Shown here: positions 35,405 through 43,231 of the stretch, in pieces
Layout of the letters: the number at the start of each line of letters is the position of its first letter
How positions within the stretch are numbered: the first letter of the stretch is position 1
Program-made: the position numbers and the translations under genes
Assembly (NCBI RefSeq): GCF_003970795.1
Contig: NZ_RWKW01000048.1
Span: forward strand, 1-64,000
Direction of reading: 5' to 3'
Length of the DNA: 64,000 nt
Source of the DNA: Aquibium carbonis
GTDB taxonomy: Bacteria; Pseudomonadota; Alphaproteobacteria; Rhizobiales; Rhizobiaceae
Notes under the pieces: generated by a model
Database searches by the model: none
The model's input: only the letters and a program-made list of their open reading frames with translations
What the model was told of the DNA's origin: nothing

Positions 35405-35826
35405 TGGAAAAGACGGCTCTCGAACACGCGCTCGATCAGCTCGACCAGGCCTCTGCTGCGGCCAGGCTGGCTCTCGATCAGGTGCAGGATGCAGCCGACG
35501 CTGCCGGAGCGGCCGCGCATGCAGCCTCCGGTGGGGCAATCGATCCCTTTGTGTTTCGTTTCGCGATCTTCGTCTTGGCGATTTTCGTCGGCTACTACGT
35601 GGTCTGGTCGGTGACTCCCGCACTGCATACCCCTCTGATGGCGGTCACAAATGCGATTTCCTCGGTCATCGTGGTTGGTGCGCTGCTCGCGGTTGGCATC
35701 TCTGCGGCGTCCGGACTAGCGACGGGCTTCGGCTTCGTGGCGCTCGTACTGGCGTCGGTCAACATCTTTGGCGGCTTCCTCGTCACCCAGCGTATGCTGG
35801 CCATGTACAAGAAGAAGGAAAAGTGA
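35404..35826 (+). CDS. pntAB: NAD(P) transhydrogenase subunit alpha part 2 (PntAB), membrane
   Basis: 140 residues. An alanine-rich helical N-terminus (residues 1-45) precedes three to four membrane helices (for example [16 protein letters not shown] and [18 protein letters not shown]). The conserved piece [14 protein letters not shown] and [13 protein letters not shown] are typical. The alpha subunit is split in two polypeptides, as in Rhodospirillum and most alphaproteobacteria, rather than fused as in E. coli PntA. Confidence 0.95.
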   Translation: MEKTALEHALDQLDQASAAARLALDQVQDAADAAGAAAHAASGGAIDPFVFRFAIFVLAIFVGYYVVWSVTPALHTPLMAVTNAISSVIVVGALLAVGISAASGLATGFGFVALVLASVNIFGGFLVTQRMLAMYKKKEK

Positions 35827-35827
35827 C

Positions 35828-37228
35828 GTGAGTGCCGACTTCGCTTCCTTCCTCTACCTCGTCTCCGGTGTCCTGTTCATCATGGCTCTGCGCGGGCTGT
35901 CGCATCCGCCGACAAGCCGTCAGGGCAATATGTACGGCATGGTCGGCATGGGCATCGCCATCGTCACCACGCTTGCGCTCGCCAGACCGTCAATGGGCGG
36001 CTTCGCGCTGATCGTGCTCGGTCTCGCACTCGGTGGCAGTGTCGGCGCGATTACGGCGCGGCGCATCCCCATGACGTCGATGCCGCAACTCGTCGCCGCT
36101 TTCCATTCGCTCGTCGGCCTTGCCGCCGTGATGGTCGCGGCCGCAGCGATGTACGCGCCTGAGAGCTTCGGTATCGGTACGATCGGCAATATTCACGGCC
36201 AAGCCTTGGTCGAGATGAGCCTCGGCGTTGCCATTGGCGCGATTACCTTCACGGGTTCGGTCATCGCATTCCTGAAGCTCGATGGCCGAATGTCGGGCAA
36301 GCCGATCATGCTCGGCGGCCGCCATTTCATCAATGCCGGGCTTGGCATCGCGCTAGTCGTTCTGATTGTCATGCTGGTGCTCACCGAAAGCTATGCGGTG
36401 TTCTGGTTGATCGTCGTGGCCTCACTCGTCCTCGGCGTGCTGCTCATTATCCCGATCGGCGGCGCCGACATGCCGGTGGTGGTGTCCATGCTCAATTCAT
36501 ACTCCGGATGGGCGGCGGCAGCGCTTGGCTTTACGCTTGGAAATCTCGCGCTGATCATTACCGGGGCTCTCGTCGGCTCGTCGGGCGCGATTCTGTCCTA
36601 CATCATGTGCAAGGGCATGAACCGCTCGTTCATTTCGGTCATCCTCGGGGGCTTCGGTGGCGAGACCGCAGCGGCAAGCGGCGACGATGGCATTCAGCGT
36701 ACGGTCAAGACGGGTGCTGCCGACGATGCCGCCTACCTGATGATGAACGCGCAGAAAGTGATCATCGTGCCGGGCTACGGAATGGCTGTCGCTCAGGCAC
36801 AACACGCCCTTCGCGAGCTGGCCGACAAGCTGAAGGCCAACGGCGTCGAGGTGAAGTACGCGATCCATCCGGTCGCAGGCCGTATGCCGGGACACATGAA
36901 CGTCCTGCTCGCCGAGGCCAACGTGCCCTACGACGAGGTGTTCGAGCTTGAGGATATCAATTCGGAGTTCGCGCAGGCGGATGTCGCCTACGTGATCGGC
37001 GCCAATGACGTGACGAACCCCTCCGCGCGGGATGACAAGGCATCGCCGATCTATGGCATGCCGATCCTCGACGTCGACAAGGCGCGCACCTGCCTGTTCG
37101 TAAAACGTTCGCTCGGGTCCGGCTATGCCGGCATCGACAACACGCTGTTCTACAAGGACGGGACTATGATGCTGCTCGGCGACGCCAAGAAAATGACCGA
37201 GGAGATCGTCAAGGCGATGGACCATTAA
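35828..37228 (+). CDS. pntB: NAD(P) transhydrogenase subunit beta (PntB)
   Basis: 466 residues. The N-terminal half has about nine membrane helices that form the proton channel; the C-terminal half (from about residue 290) binds NADP(H). Motifs include AFHSLVGLAAVMV, MLNSYSGWAAAALGF, VIIVPGYGMAVAQAQHA, HPVAGRMPGHMNVLLAEA and VIGANDVTNPSA. The GTG at 35828 is 2 bases after the PntAB stop and gives the normal N-terminus (SADFASFLYLVSG). Longer readings overlap PntAB. Together the enzyme makes NADPH for biosynthesis and stress defence. Confidence 0.95.
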   Translation: MSADFASFLYLVSGVLFIMALRGLSHPPTSRQGNMYGMVGMGIAIVTTLALARPSMGGFALIVLGLALGGSVGAITARRIPMTSMPQLVAAFHSLVGLAAVMVAAAAMYAPESFGIGTIGNIHGQALVEMSLGVAIGAITFTGSVIAFLKLDGRMSGKPIMLGGRHFINAGLGIALVVLIVMLVLTESYAVFWLIVVASLVLGVLLIIPIGGADMPVVVSMLNSYSGWAAAALGFTLGNLALIITGALVGSSGAILSYIMCKGMNRSFISVILGGFGGETAAASGDDGIQRTVKTGAADDAAYLMMNAQKVIIVPGYGMAVAQAQHALRELADKLKANGVEVKYAIHPVAGRMPGHMNVLLAEANVPYDEVFELEDINSEFAQADVAYVIGANDVTNPSARDDKASPIYGMPILDVDKARTCLFVKRSLGSGYAGIDNTLFYKDGTMMLLGDAKKMTEEIVKAMDH

Positions 37229-37271
37229 GCGGGTTCGTTGATCGGCTCTCCAATGAACCTACCGAACTGAC

Positions 37272-37306
37272 AGTGCCGTCCCGGTCGCCCGGAGCGGCAC
37301 TTTTTT
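37272..37306 (+). terminator. intrinsic terminator of the pnt operon
   Basis: GTGCCG (37272-37277) pairs with CGGCAC (37295-37300), with inner CCGG pairing, followed by TTTTTT. It lies about 45 bases past the pntB stop. Confidence 0.8.
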
Positions 37307-37359
37307 CATACGGTTGCGGACATGCTCCTATCTCTGCCCGGACAACTATTGTTGCCCGA

Positions 37360-37520
37360 GCGTAGTTCGGAGCGGTTGACGCCCAAGGCGAGGATCAGGA
37401 CGGTAAGGGTCGGCGTGCTCAGGGGCCGAAGCTGAAAGCTCTGCTCGGAGCCACCAATGAGCACATTCGCACCGACTCCAAAGCCCGCCATGGCCGGAGC
37501 GCCGATGCTGCATGGTTCCG
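37360..37520 (-). pseudogene. remnant of a DUF992 protein
   Basis: On the minus strand from about 37520 the frame reads AVSEPCSIGAPAMAGFGVGA, then NVLIGGSEQSFQLRPLS and TPTLTVLILALGVNRSELR. DUF992 exported proteins end in G-x-G-A-N-x-L-x-G-G-S...x-L-x-P-L-S...G-L-N-x-A-x-G-V...L-R, which fits the last 45 residues. The rest of the protein, with its signal peptide and cysteines, is missing, and the frame continues past the expected end. I read it as a gene relic. The remainder of the gap 37307-37553 shows nothing else. Confidence 0.5.
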
Positions 37521-37553
37521 AAACCGCATGGTTGCGATGTCGGTGACGGCAGG

Positions 37554-38405
37554 TCAGCCGCTTTTTGTTCGTTCCAGGCCGGACATGGCAGGCGCGTAAT
37601 TGGGATCGAGCCTCAGAGATTGCTGGTACGAGCGGCGTGCTCGTGCTTTGTCGCCCCGCCTTTCATAGACAAGCGCCTGGTTCGCCCAACCCTCGGCGTT
37701 GGCTTCGTCAAGCTTTATTGCCGTATTGAAGTCGTCGAAGGCATTGTCCTCGTCGCCCAGTGCAAGGTAGGAAACACCACGACCATTGTAGGGTTCAGCG
37801 GCATTGGGTGCCATCGAAATCGCGGTTGAAAAATCCTCCAGCGCGAAGCTGTGCTGGCCTTGTGCCTGATAGAGAAGGCCACGATTGTGGTAGGCGCGCG
37901 GGTCTGTGGTGTCGAGCTTGATTGCCTGCTCGAAGTCCGCGAAGGCCTCCTGCGGCCGGCCAGCCAGGCGGTAAAGATTGCCGCGCCCGATATAGGCAGC
38001 ATCATAGCCTGAGTTAAGCTGAAGCGCCCTATTGTAGTCCTGAAGCGATTTCGCATTATCGCCTGAGAACCGCCAGATCAGCGCCCGGTTCGCATAAGCC
38101 TGATAGAAATTCGGGTCGAGCCGGATCGCCGTGTCGAAATCCTGGATGGCTTCCGGGTAGCGCCCGGCTTTGCCGAAAGCCGAACCGCGAACGTTGTAGG
38201 CCTGGGGGTCCGAGGGAGAACGAGCGATCACGGCCGTCAGCGATGCAATGTTCTCGGCCGAGCCCTGCGCGGTATCAATCGATGCGATCTGCGCGGCTGG
38301 CCCGGTCGAGGTCTGACATCCAGCAAGCATCAGTCCTGCACCCATCAAAGCGACCGCGACAGGCCACCGTCGCGGAGCGGTATGGTAGCTCTTCATTCCA
38401 TTCAT
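37554..38405 (-). CDS. TPR-repeat lipoprotein
   Basis: 283 residues. A lipobox (LAGC, cysteine about residue 30) at the end of the signal peptide predicts lipid anchoring, probably to the outer membrane. Seven or so tetratricopeptide repeats fill the rest, each with the form A-Y-x-x-R-G...Y...A-x-x-D-F-x-x-A-I-x-L-D. TPR proteins of this kind act as assembly scaffolds or resemble NlpI, an adaptor for peptidoglycan hydrolases and proteases. No partner gene is adjacent. ATG 38405 (MNGMKSYH) or ATG 38396 is the likely start; a longer reading to 38435 is less supported. Confidence 0.85.
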   Translation of the reverse strand: MNGMKSYHTAPRRWPVAVALMGAGLMLAGCQTSTGPAAQIASIDTAQGSAENIASLTAVIARSPSDPQAYNVRGSAFGKAGRYPEAIQDFDTAIRLDPNFYQAYANRALIWRFSGDNAKSLQDYNRALQLNSGYDAAYIGRGNLYRLAGRPQEAFADFEQAIKLDTTDPRAYHNRGLLYQAQGQHSFALEDFSTAISMAPNAAEPYNGRGVSYLALGDEDNAFDDFNTAIKLDEANAEGWANQALVYERRGDKARARRSYQQSLRLDPNYAPAMSGLERTKSG

Positions 38406-38561
38406 CTCGATCTTGCTTCCCGCTCCGCTCGCCACGCGATTTCCCAGTCTATCCGAAACTCGGCCGCGTCGATGCGAACCGCATTCTAAAATGAAAAGGT
38501 GGCTACGATTCGCATCGCGCCACCTTCGGTATAGCCTGAAAAAGTCTAAAGCTTGGCAGAT

Positions 38562-38801
38562 TCAGCGCGCCGCAGCGGTAACTGGCCGCGGTCCTGCCAT
38601 AAGGCCTTCCCGTTGGGCGCGCTTGCGAGCGAGTTTGCGGGCGCGGCGCACGGCTTCCGCTTTCTCACGGGCCCGCTTTTCAGACGGCTTCTCATAGTGG
38701 CCACGCATCTTCATCTCGCGGAAGATGCCTTCGCGCTGCATTTTTTTCTTTAGTGCGCGAAGCGCTTGGTCTACGTTGTTGTCGCGGACGAGTACCTGCA
38801 C
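38562..38801 (-). CDS. rpsU: 30S ribosomal protein S21
   Basis: 79 residues. [20 protein letters not shown] and the segment [20 protein letters not shown] are diagnostic of bS21. The basic C-terminal extension ([12 protein letters not shown]) is typical of Hyphomicrobiales. bS21 sits near the anti-Shine-Dalgarno end of 16S rRNA and aids initiation. The start is GTG at 38801, with AGGAA five bases upstream. It stands alone between two unrelated genes. Confidence 0.95.
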   Translation of the reverse strand: MQVLVRDNNVDQALRALKKKMQREGIFREMKMRGHYEKPSEKRAREKAEAVRRARKLARKRAQREGLMAGPRPVTAAAR

Positions 38802-38958
38802 GAGCGTTCCTGTCGATCCAGTTCAGTTTGATAGTCGAAAATGCCGGCTCACCCAACAAAGGGCAACATGGCGCGGCAACGAATGCCGCGATTTGGCGCG
38901 AGTTACCAGAATCGGCCGGTCTTGTAAATCGACAAATTGGACCCAAGGAAGGTCGAGT

Positions 38959-40506
38959 TTACTCAGCTGCGTGAGGGAGCTCGCCGTTGGTTTCGGCTGC
39001 GTCAGGATCACTTGCTGTCGTTTCGCAATCGAGATCGGGGAAGGCTGCAATACGCTTGCCGTGGAAATCAGTCCTGATTACTAAAAGCCCTCGTTCCTCG
39101 AAGAATGTCAGGAGTTTGCGCGCCCGGCGGGAGGAGTGCGTACCGTAGGCGCGGGCCAGCGCCGCGTCCGGTGGGCAGGGAGCGCGCTCGATCGCAGCGC
39201 GTGCGACGAGCAGAAACACACCTTGCAAATCGTCCGGCAACGATTTTGACAGATCAAGCGCTGTCCGCCAGGCGGTGCCGTCTTCCGGCTCACCATCAAG
39301 GCCGGCACGCGCGACAGCGAGGCCGCGACGGAAAGCGCGCAGCAGAAGCGGTTCGCCCGGTACGCGCCGGATCCGACATCGTACCAAAAAATCCTGATAG
39401 AGCACAGCGTCAGAACGATAGGCGGCATCCGGATCTTCGAGGATTTCCTGCATGACCGCCGAGAGCAGTCGATCGCGCTCTGCGGCATCCACTTCGGGCA
39501 ACGCGCCTTCGGTTTTCGTTGGCTGCGATTGGGGCGAGGGACGTGCGGCGGTGAGCTGCGCCAGAATGTCGGCTGTGGGCGTGGGGGCCGGTGGGATATG
39601 GCGTCGAGGCGCCTGGCGTAATTCCTCCGGTCCGGGCATGAATATCAGGTCTGCTGCTGCCTCGGGCGCTGTATCTGGCAACGGCATCAGCTTGGGGCTG
39701 GTTGAGCGTGCGGCGGTTTCCACCGCACCAATCTGGATCGGTAGCGGGCGGCGCGATACAGCGGGCCCAAGCGCCACGAAACGCCCGCGTTCTAAATCGC
39801 GGAACATCTCGGCCTGGCGCTTCTCCATGCCGAGAAGATCGGCGGCACGGGCCATGTCGATGTCGAGGAAAGTGCGTCCCATAAGGAAGTTCGAGGCCTC
39901 GGCCGCAACATTCTTTGCGAGCTTCGCGAGCCGCTGGGTGGCAATCACGCCGGCCAGACCGCGCTTTCGTCCTCGACACATCAGGTTGGTCATGGCGCCG
40001 AGCGACAGCTTGCGCGCATCGTCGGAGACTTCGCCAGCGGCTGCTGGTGCAAAGAGCTGGGCTTCGTCAACCACCACAAGAACCGGATACCAGTGGTCCC
40101 GTTCGGCGTCGAACATGCCGCCGAGGAAGGCCGCGGCCGCTCGCATCTGCTGCTCCGCGTCGAGGCCTTCGAGGTTCACCACAACCGAGACGCGGTGCTG
40201 GCGCACACGCGCAGCGATGCGGGTGAGTTCGGCTTCGGTACGGGTGGCGTCGACCACGAGATGGCCAAAGCGATCCGCCATCGTTACGAAGTCGCCCTCG
40301 GGGTCTATGATGCATTGCTGTACCCAAGGCGCGCTTTGCTCGAGCAGGCGCCTCAGAAGATGAGACTTTCCCGAACCCGAATTGCCTTGCACGAGCAAGC
40401 GGGTCGCAAGCAGTTCCTCGAGATCCATGGTGGCCGGCTTGCCGGTCCCGTCAAGACCCATGTCGATACCGATCTTCATTCCGTTTCCCTGAACGAGCGC
40501 GGTCAT
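38959..40506 (-). CDS. HerA-like/DUF87 P-loop ATPase
   Basis: 515 residues. Walker A is LLVQGNSGSGKSHLLRRLLE, Walker B is PVLVVVDEAQLFAP, and CRGRKRGLAGVIATQRLAKL is the sensor/arginine region of the HerA/FtsK-type motor superfamily. The ATPase core covers about residues 1-260. A long linker with Pro/Ala follows, then a helical C-terminal domain ending in a winged-helix-like part (SRRARKLLTFFEERGLLVIR). HerA proteins are DNA-translocating hexamers that usually work with NurA nuclease, but none is encoded here. The role is therefore open. ATG 40479 (MKIGIDMGLDG), preceded by AGGGAAACGG, is an alternative start. Confidence 0.8.
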   Translation of the reverse strand: MTALVQGNGMKIGIDMGLDGTGKPATMDLEELLATRLLVQGNSGSGKSHLLRRLLEQSAPWVQQCIIDPEGDFVTMADRFGHLVVDATRTEAELTRIAARVRQHRVSVVVNLEGLDAEQQMRAAAAFLGGMFDAERDHWYPVLVVVDEAQLFAPAAAGEVSDDARKLSLGAMTNLMCRGRKRGLAGVIATQRLAKLAKNVAAEASNFLMGRTFLDIDMARAADLLGMEKRQAEMFRDLERGRFVALGPAVSRRPLPIQIGAVETAARSTSPKLMPLPDTAPEAAADLIFMPGPEELRQAPRRHIPPAPTPTADILAQLTAARPSPQSQPTKTEGALPEVDAAERDRLLSAVMQEILEDPDAAYRSDAVLYQDFLVRCRIRRVPGEPLLLRAFRRGLAVARAGLDGEPEDGTAWRTALDLSKSLPDDLQGVFLLVARAAIERAPCPPDAALARAYGTHSSRRARKLLTFFEERGLLVIRTDFHGKRIAAFPDLDCETTASDPDAAETNGELPHAAE

Positions 40507-40633
40507 CGCAACGTACCGTTCGCATGATTCCGCCTGTGCGGACTGGACCGATCACGATGGTGGATAGCATCCTGCGCCGTAGGCCGCGCCCCGCGAAGGG
40601 CGTGATTCACAGGCAATTACGAAGCAGTCGCAA

Positions 40634-41029
40634 TCAGCGTTTCGCGGCCTCCGAAGTCGGCATCAACTCGAATTGTGGGTAGAAGTCGGCGTAGTCACAG
40701 GTGATTTCCTCACCCGCTGCAATGTCTCGGATCGAGGTTGCGCCGCCAGCGTCCGAGAAATCGGTGTTCGGGTTTTCGGAGTGGTTCATGAACCTACCAT
40801 TGTCGACCTCGTATACGATGAAGCCCGGCTTGTCCGGGCTCGGATAAGCGTAGCGGTCAAGGAAGTCCTTGAGCCGAGGCTCGGCGGTCTCGTATTTTTC
40901 CATCGGGATCAGCCGGTCGAAATCCGGCTCCAGCCGCCAGATGAGCGTTCCCTCGGGGATCGGATCGGCGGCAAAGACGCCGACGCCCTCAATCGCGCTT
41001 GCCGCAACGAAGGTGTTCACCAACAACAT
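40634..41029 (-). CDS. SET domain protein (putative protein-lysine methyltransferase)
   Basis: 131 residues, essentially one SET domain. The cofactor and catalytic motifs are GVGVFAADPIPEGTLIW, GRFMNHSENPNT (N-H-S for S-adenosylmethionine) and AGEEITCDYADF (catalytic Tyr). The post-SET cysteine cluster is missing. Bacterial stand-alone SET proteins of this size are common in alphaproteobacteria and their substrates are mostly unknown. It is divergent from soxB and downstream of nothing obvious. Confidence 0.85.
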   Translation of the reverse strand: MLLVNTFVAASAIEGVGVFAADPIPEGTLIWRLEPDFDRLIPMEKYETAEPRLKDFLDRYAYPSPDKPGFIVYEVDNGRFMNHSENPNTDFSDAGGATSIRDIAAGEEITCDYADFYPQFELMPTSEAAKR

Positions 41030-41129
41030 CGATCTGTCTCCATGGGCTCGATAAGGGTTCAGCCATTCTGCAATGTCGTGGCGTTTTCAAGATGGATTCG
41101 ATCGTCGTCCCCGATGGCGCGATGCTGAT

Positions 41130-41158
41130 GTCGCAAACCGCCACCGTTCGTCGCAAAC
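41130..41158. promoter_or_regulatory. direct repeat GTCGCAAAC with 20-base period upstream of soxB
   Basis: GTCGCAAAC occurs at 41130-41138 and again at 41150-41158, with further matches after each copy (CGC and AGC). A two-helical-turn direct repeat is the usual site of AraC-family activators. It lies about 90-120 bases before soxB, where an activator of sarcosine or glycine betaine catabolism would be expected. Confidence 0.4.
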
Positions 41159-41248
41159 AGCGCAAGGCTGGCATCGCGATTTGGCTAGTGCTACACCCGC
41201 CGTCTCAATGGTCACGGTCGCACGAACAGGACGCGAGGCTTCCCGCTG

Positions 41249-42502
41249 ATGCGCAGATATTCCGTTTTCGCCATCGCCCGTGAGGCGCTTCGTGGCCATA
41301 CCGGCTGGGAAGAACAATGGTCGTCGCCAGAACCCCGTGCGGAGTACGACGTCATTATCGTCGGCGCCGGTGGCCATGGGCTCGCGACCGCCTACTATCT
41401 CGCAAAAGTGCACGGCATCACCAACGTGGCTGTTCTTGAGAAAGGCTGGCTTGGCGGAGGAAACACCGGGCGTAACACCACCATCATCCGCTCAAACTAT
41501 CTCTATGACGAATCCGCGGGCATATACGAGCATGCCGTGAAGCTGTGGGAAGGGCTCTCGCAGGAAATCAACTACAACGTCATGTACTCTCCGCGCGGCG
41601 TGATGATGCTAGCCCACAACGTACATGACGTGCAGGTTTTGAAGCGCCATATCCACGCCAACCGGCTGAACGGCATCGACAACGAGTGGCTGACGCCGGA
41701 GGAGGCGAAGGAATTCTGCCCGCCGCTCAATATCTCGAAGGACGCGCGCTACCCGGTCGTGGGTGCGGCGTTGCAGAGACGGGGCGGAACCGCGCGCCAT
41801 GATGCGGTTGCGTGGGGCTATGCGCGCGGCGCCTCGGCGCGCGGCGTCCACATCATCCAGAACTGCGAGGTAACGGCGATCAACCGCGGCCCGGACGGCG
41901 CGGTGACGGGCGTCGAGACGAGCCGCGGTTCGATCCGGGCGAAGAAGGTGGGCGTGGTGGCCGCCGGGCATACCTCCGTGCTGATGGCGATGGCCGGCGT
42001 GCGCATGCCGCTGGAGAGCTATCCGCTCCAGGCGCTGGTGTCGGAGCCGGTGAAGCCCTGCTTCCCCTGCGTGGTGATGTCGAACACCGTGCATGCGTAC
42101 ATCTCGCAGTCCGACAAGGGCGAACTGGTGATCGGCGCCGGCACCGACCAGTACACCTCCTATTCGCAGACCGGCGGGCTGCACATCATCAACCACACGC
42201 TAGACGCCATCTGCGAGATGTTCCCGGTGTTCACCCGAATGAAGATGCTGCGCTCTTGGGGTGGGATCGTCGATGTCACTCCGGACCGCTCGCCGATCCT
42301 TGCCAAGACGCCGGTGAAGGGGCTTTACGTCAATTGTGGCTGGGGCACAGGCGGCTTCAAGGCGACGCCCGGTTCGGGCAACGTCTTCGCGCATACCATT
42401 GCGCGCGACGAGCCGCACCCGATCAACGCGCCGTTTACTTTGGAGCGTTTCCGCACCGGACGGCTGATCGACGAAGCGGCGGCAGCGGCCGTGGCGCACT
42501 GA
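41249..42502 (+). CDS. soxB: sarcosine oxidase subunit beta
   Basis: 417 residues, the FAD/FMN-bearing subunit of heterotetrameric sarcosine oxidase, which oxidises N-methylglycine to glycine and a one-carbon unit. The dinucleotide-binding motif is [21 protein letters not shown] is expected on the His of [31 protein letters not shown] near the C-terminus is conserved. ATG 41249 follows GAGG. It is the first gene of the order soxB-soxD-soxA-soxG. The usual neighbours glyA and purU are absent here. Confidence 0.95.
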   Translation: MRRYSVFAIAREALRGHTGWEEQWSSPEPRAEYDVIIVGAGGHGLATAYYLAKVHGITNVAVLEKGWLGGGNTGRNTTIIRSNYLYDESAGIYEHAVKLWEGLSQEINYNVMYSPRGVMMLAHNVHDVQVLKRHIHANRLNGIDNEWLTPEEAKEFCPPLNISKDARYPVVGAALQRRGGTARHDAVAWGYARGASARGVHIIQNCEVTAINRGPDGAVTGVETSRGSIRAKKVGVVAAGHTSVLMAMAGVRMPLESYPLQALVSEPVKPCFPCVVMSNTVHAYISQSDKGELVIGAGTDQYTSYSQTGGLHIINHTLDAICEMFPVFTRMKMLRSWGGIVDVTPDRSPILAKTPVKGLYVNCGWGTGGFKATPGSGNVFAHTIARDEPHPINAPFTLERFRTGRLIDEAAAAAVAH

Positions 42503-42562
42503 CGTAATGCTGATGGCAAACGCCATGTTAGCCTTTGCGAATTCCGAAGAGCGGACAAGACC

Positions 42563-43231
42563 ATGCTCCTGATCCACTGTCCATACTGCGGCGAGGAACG
42601 GCCCGAACTTGAGTTCCGCCACGCGGGCGAAGCCCATATCGCGCGTTCCAAGGCCATAACCGAGACGAGCGACGAGGATTTCGAGGCATTCCTCTACCTG
42701 CGTGCCAACACCAAGGGTCTCGTCTACGAGCGCTGGCGACATTTGCATGGCTGCGGGCGCTTCTTCAACGCCGTTCGCGATTCGGTGACCGATCGGTTTT
42801 TCATCACCTACAAGGCGGGCCAGCCGAAGCCCGATCCCTCCCGATTTGCCAAGGCGGTGGCGGCGGTCGAGCCGATTGCCATCGAGGCAGCGGTGGTGGT
42901 GTCGGAGCCACGGCTGCAGCCCGCTGCACCGGCTAAAGCGCCCCGCAAGGTTGCGGCAGCACCCGAAGTGGGGGGCGAGCCTGCGGGCCTGATGGCCCCG
43001 GACATCATGCGCAATCGCGCGAAGGCTAAGGGTGCGCCAGAGGCGGCGCTGGCGGCGGAAGCGAAGCCGAAGCGCAAGTCTCCAGCTAAGGCGAAGCCGG
43101 TCGATGCGACCAAGGCGTCTCCCCGCAAGGCACGAAAGCCGGTCGAGCCTGGCATCGCGGAGTCGGAGGCCGCTTCTGAAGCGCCCTCAAAACGCATCCG
43201 CAGAGTTCCAGTGAAGAAGGGTGATGCCTGA
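42563..43231 (+). CDS. soxD: sarcosine oxidase subunit delta with long basic tail
   Basis: 222 residues. The first 95 residues are the normal delta subunit: LLIHCPYCGEERPELEFRH and WRHLHGCGRFFN carry the zinc-binding cysteines and histidine. The remaining 125 residues are a low-complexity Ala/Pro/Lys tail (PAKAPRK, KPKRKSPAKAK, SPRKARKP, KRIRRVPVKKG) that the delta subunit does not need; most members end near residue 100. The tail resembles histone H1-like or tether sequences. The stop overlaps the soxA start (TGATG). Confidence 0.9.
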   Translation: MLLIHCPYCGEERPELEFRHAGEAHIARSKAITETSDEDFEAFLYLRANTKGLVYERWRHLHGCGRFFNAVRDSVTDRFFITYKAGQPKPDPSRFAKAVAAVEPIAIEAAVVVSEPRLQPAAPAKAPRKVAAAPEVGGEPAGLMAPDIMRNRAKAKGAPEAALAAEAKPKRKSPAKAKPVDATKASPRKARKPVEPGIAESEAASEAPSKRIRRVPVKKGDA

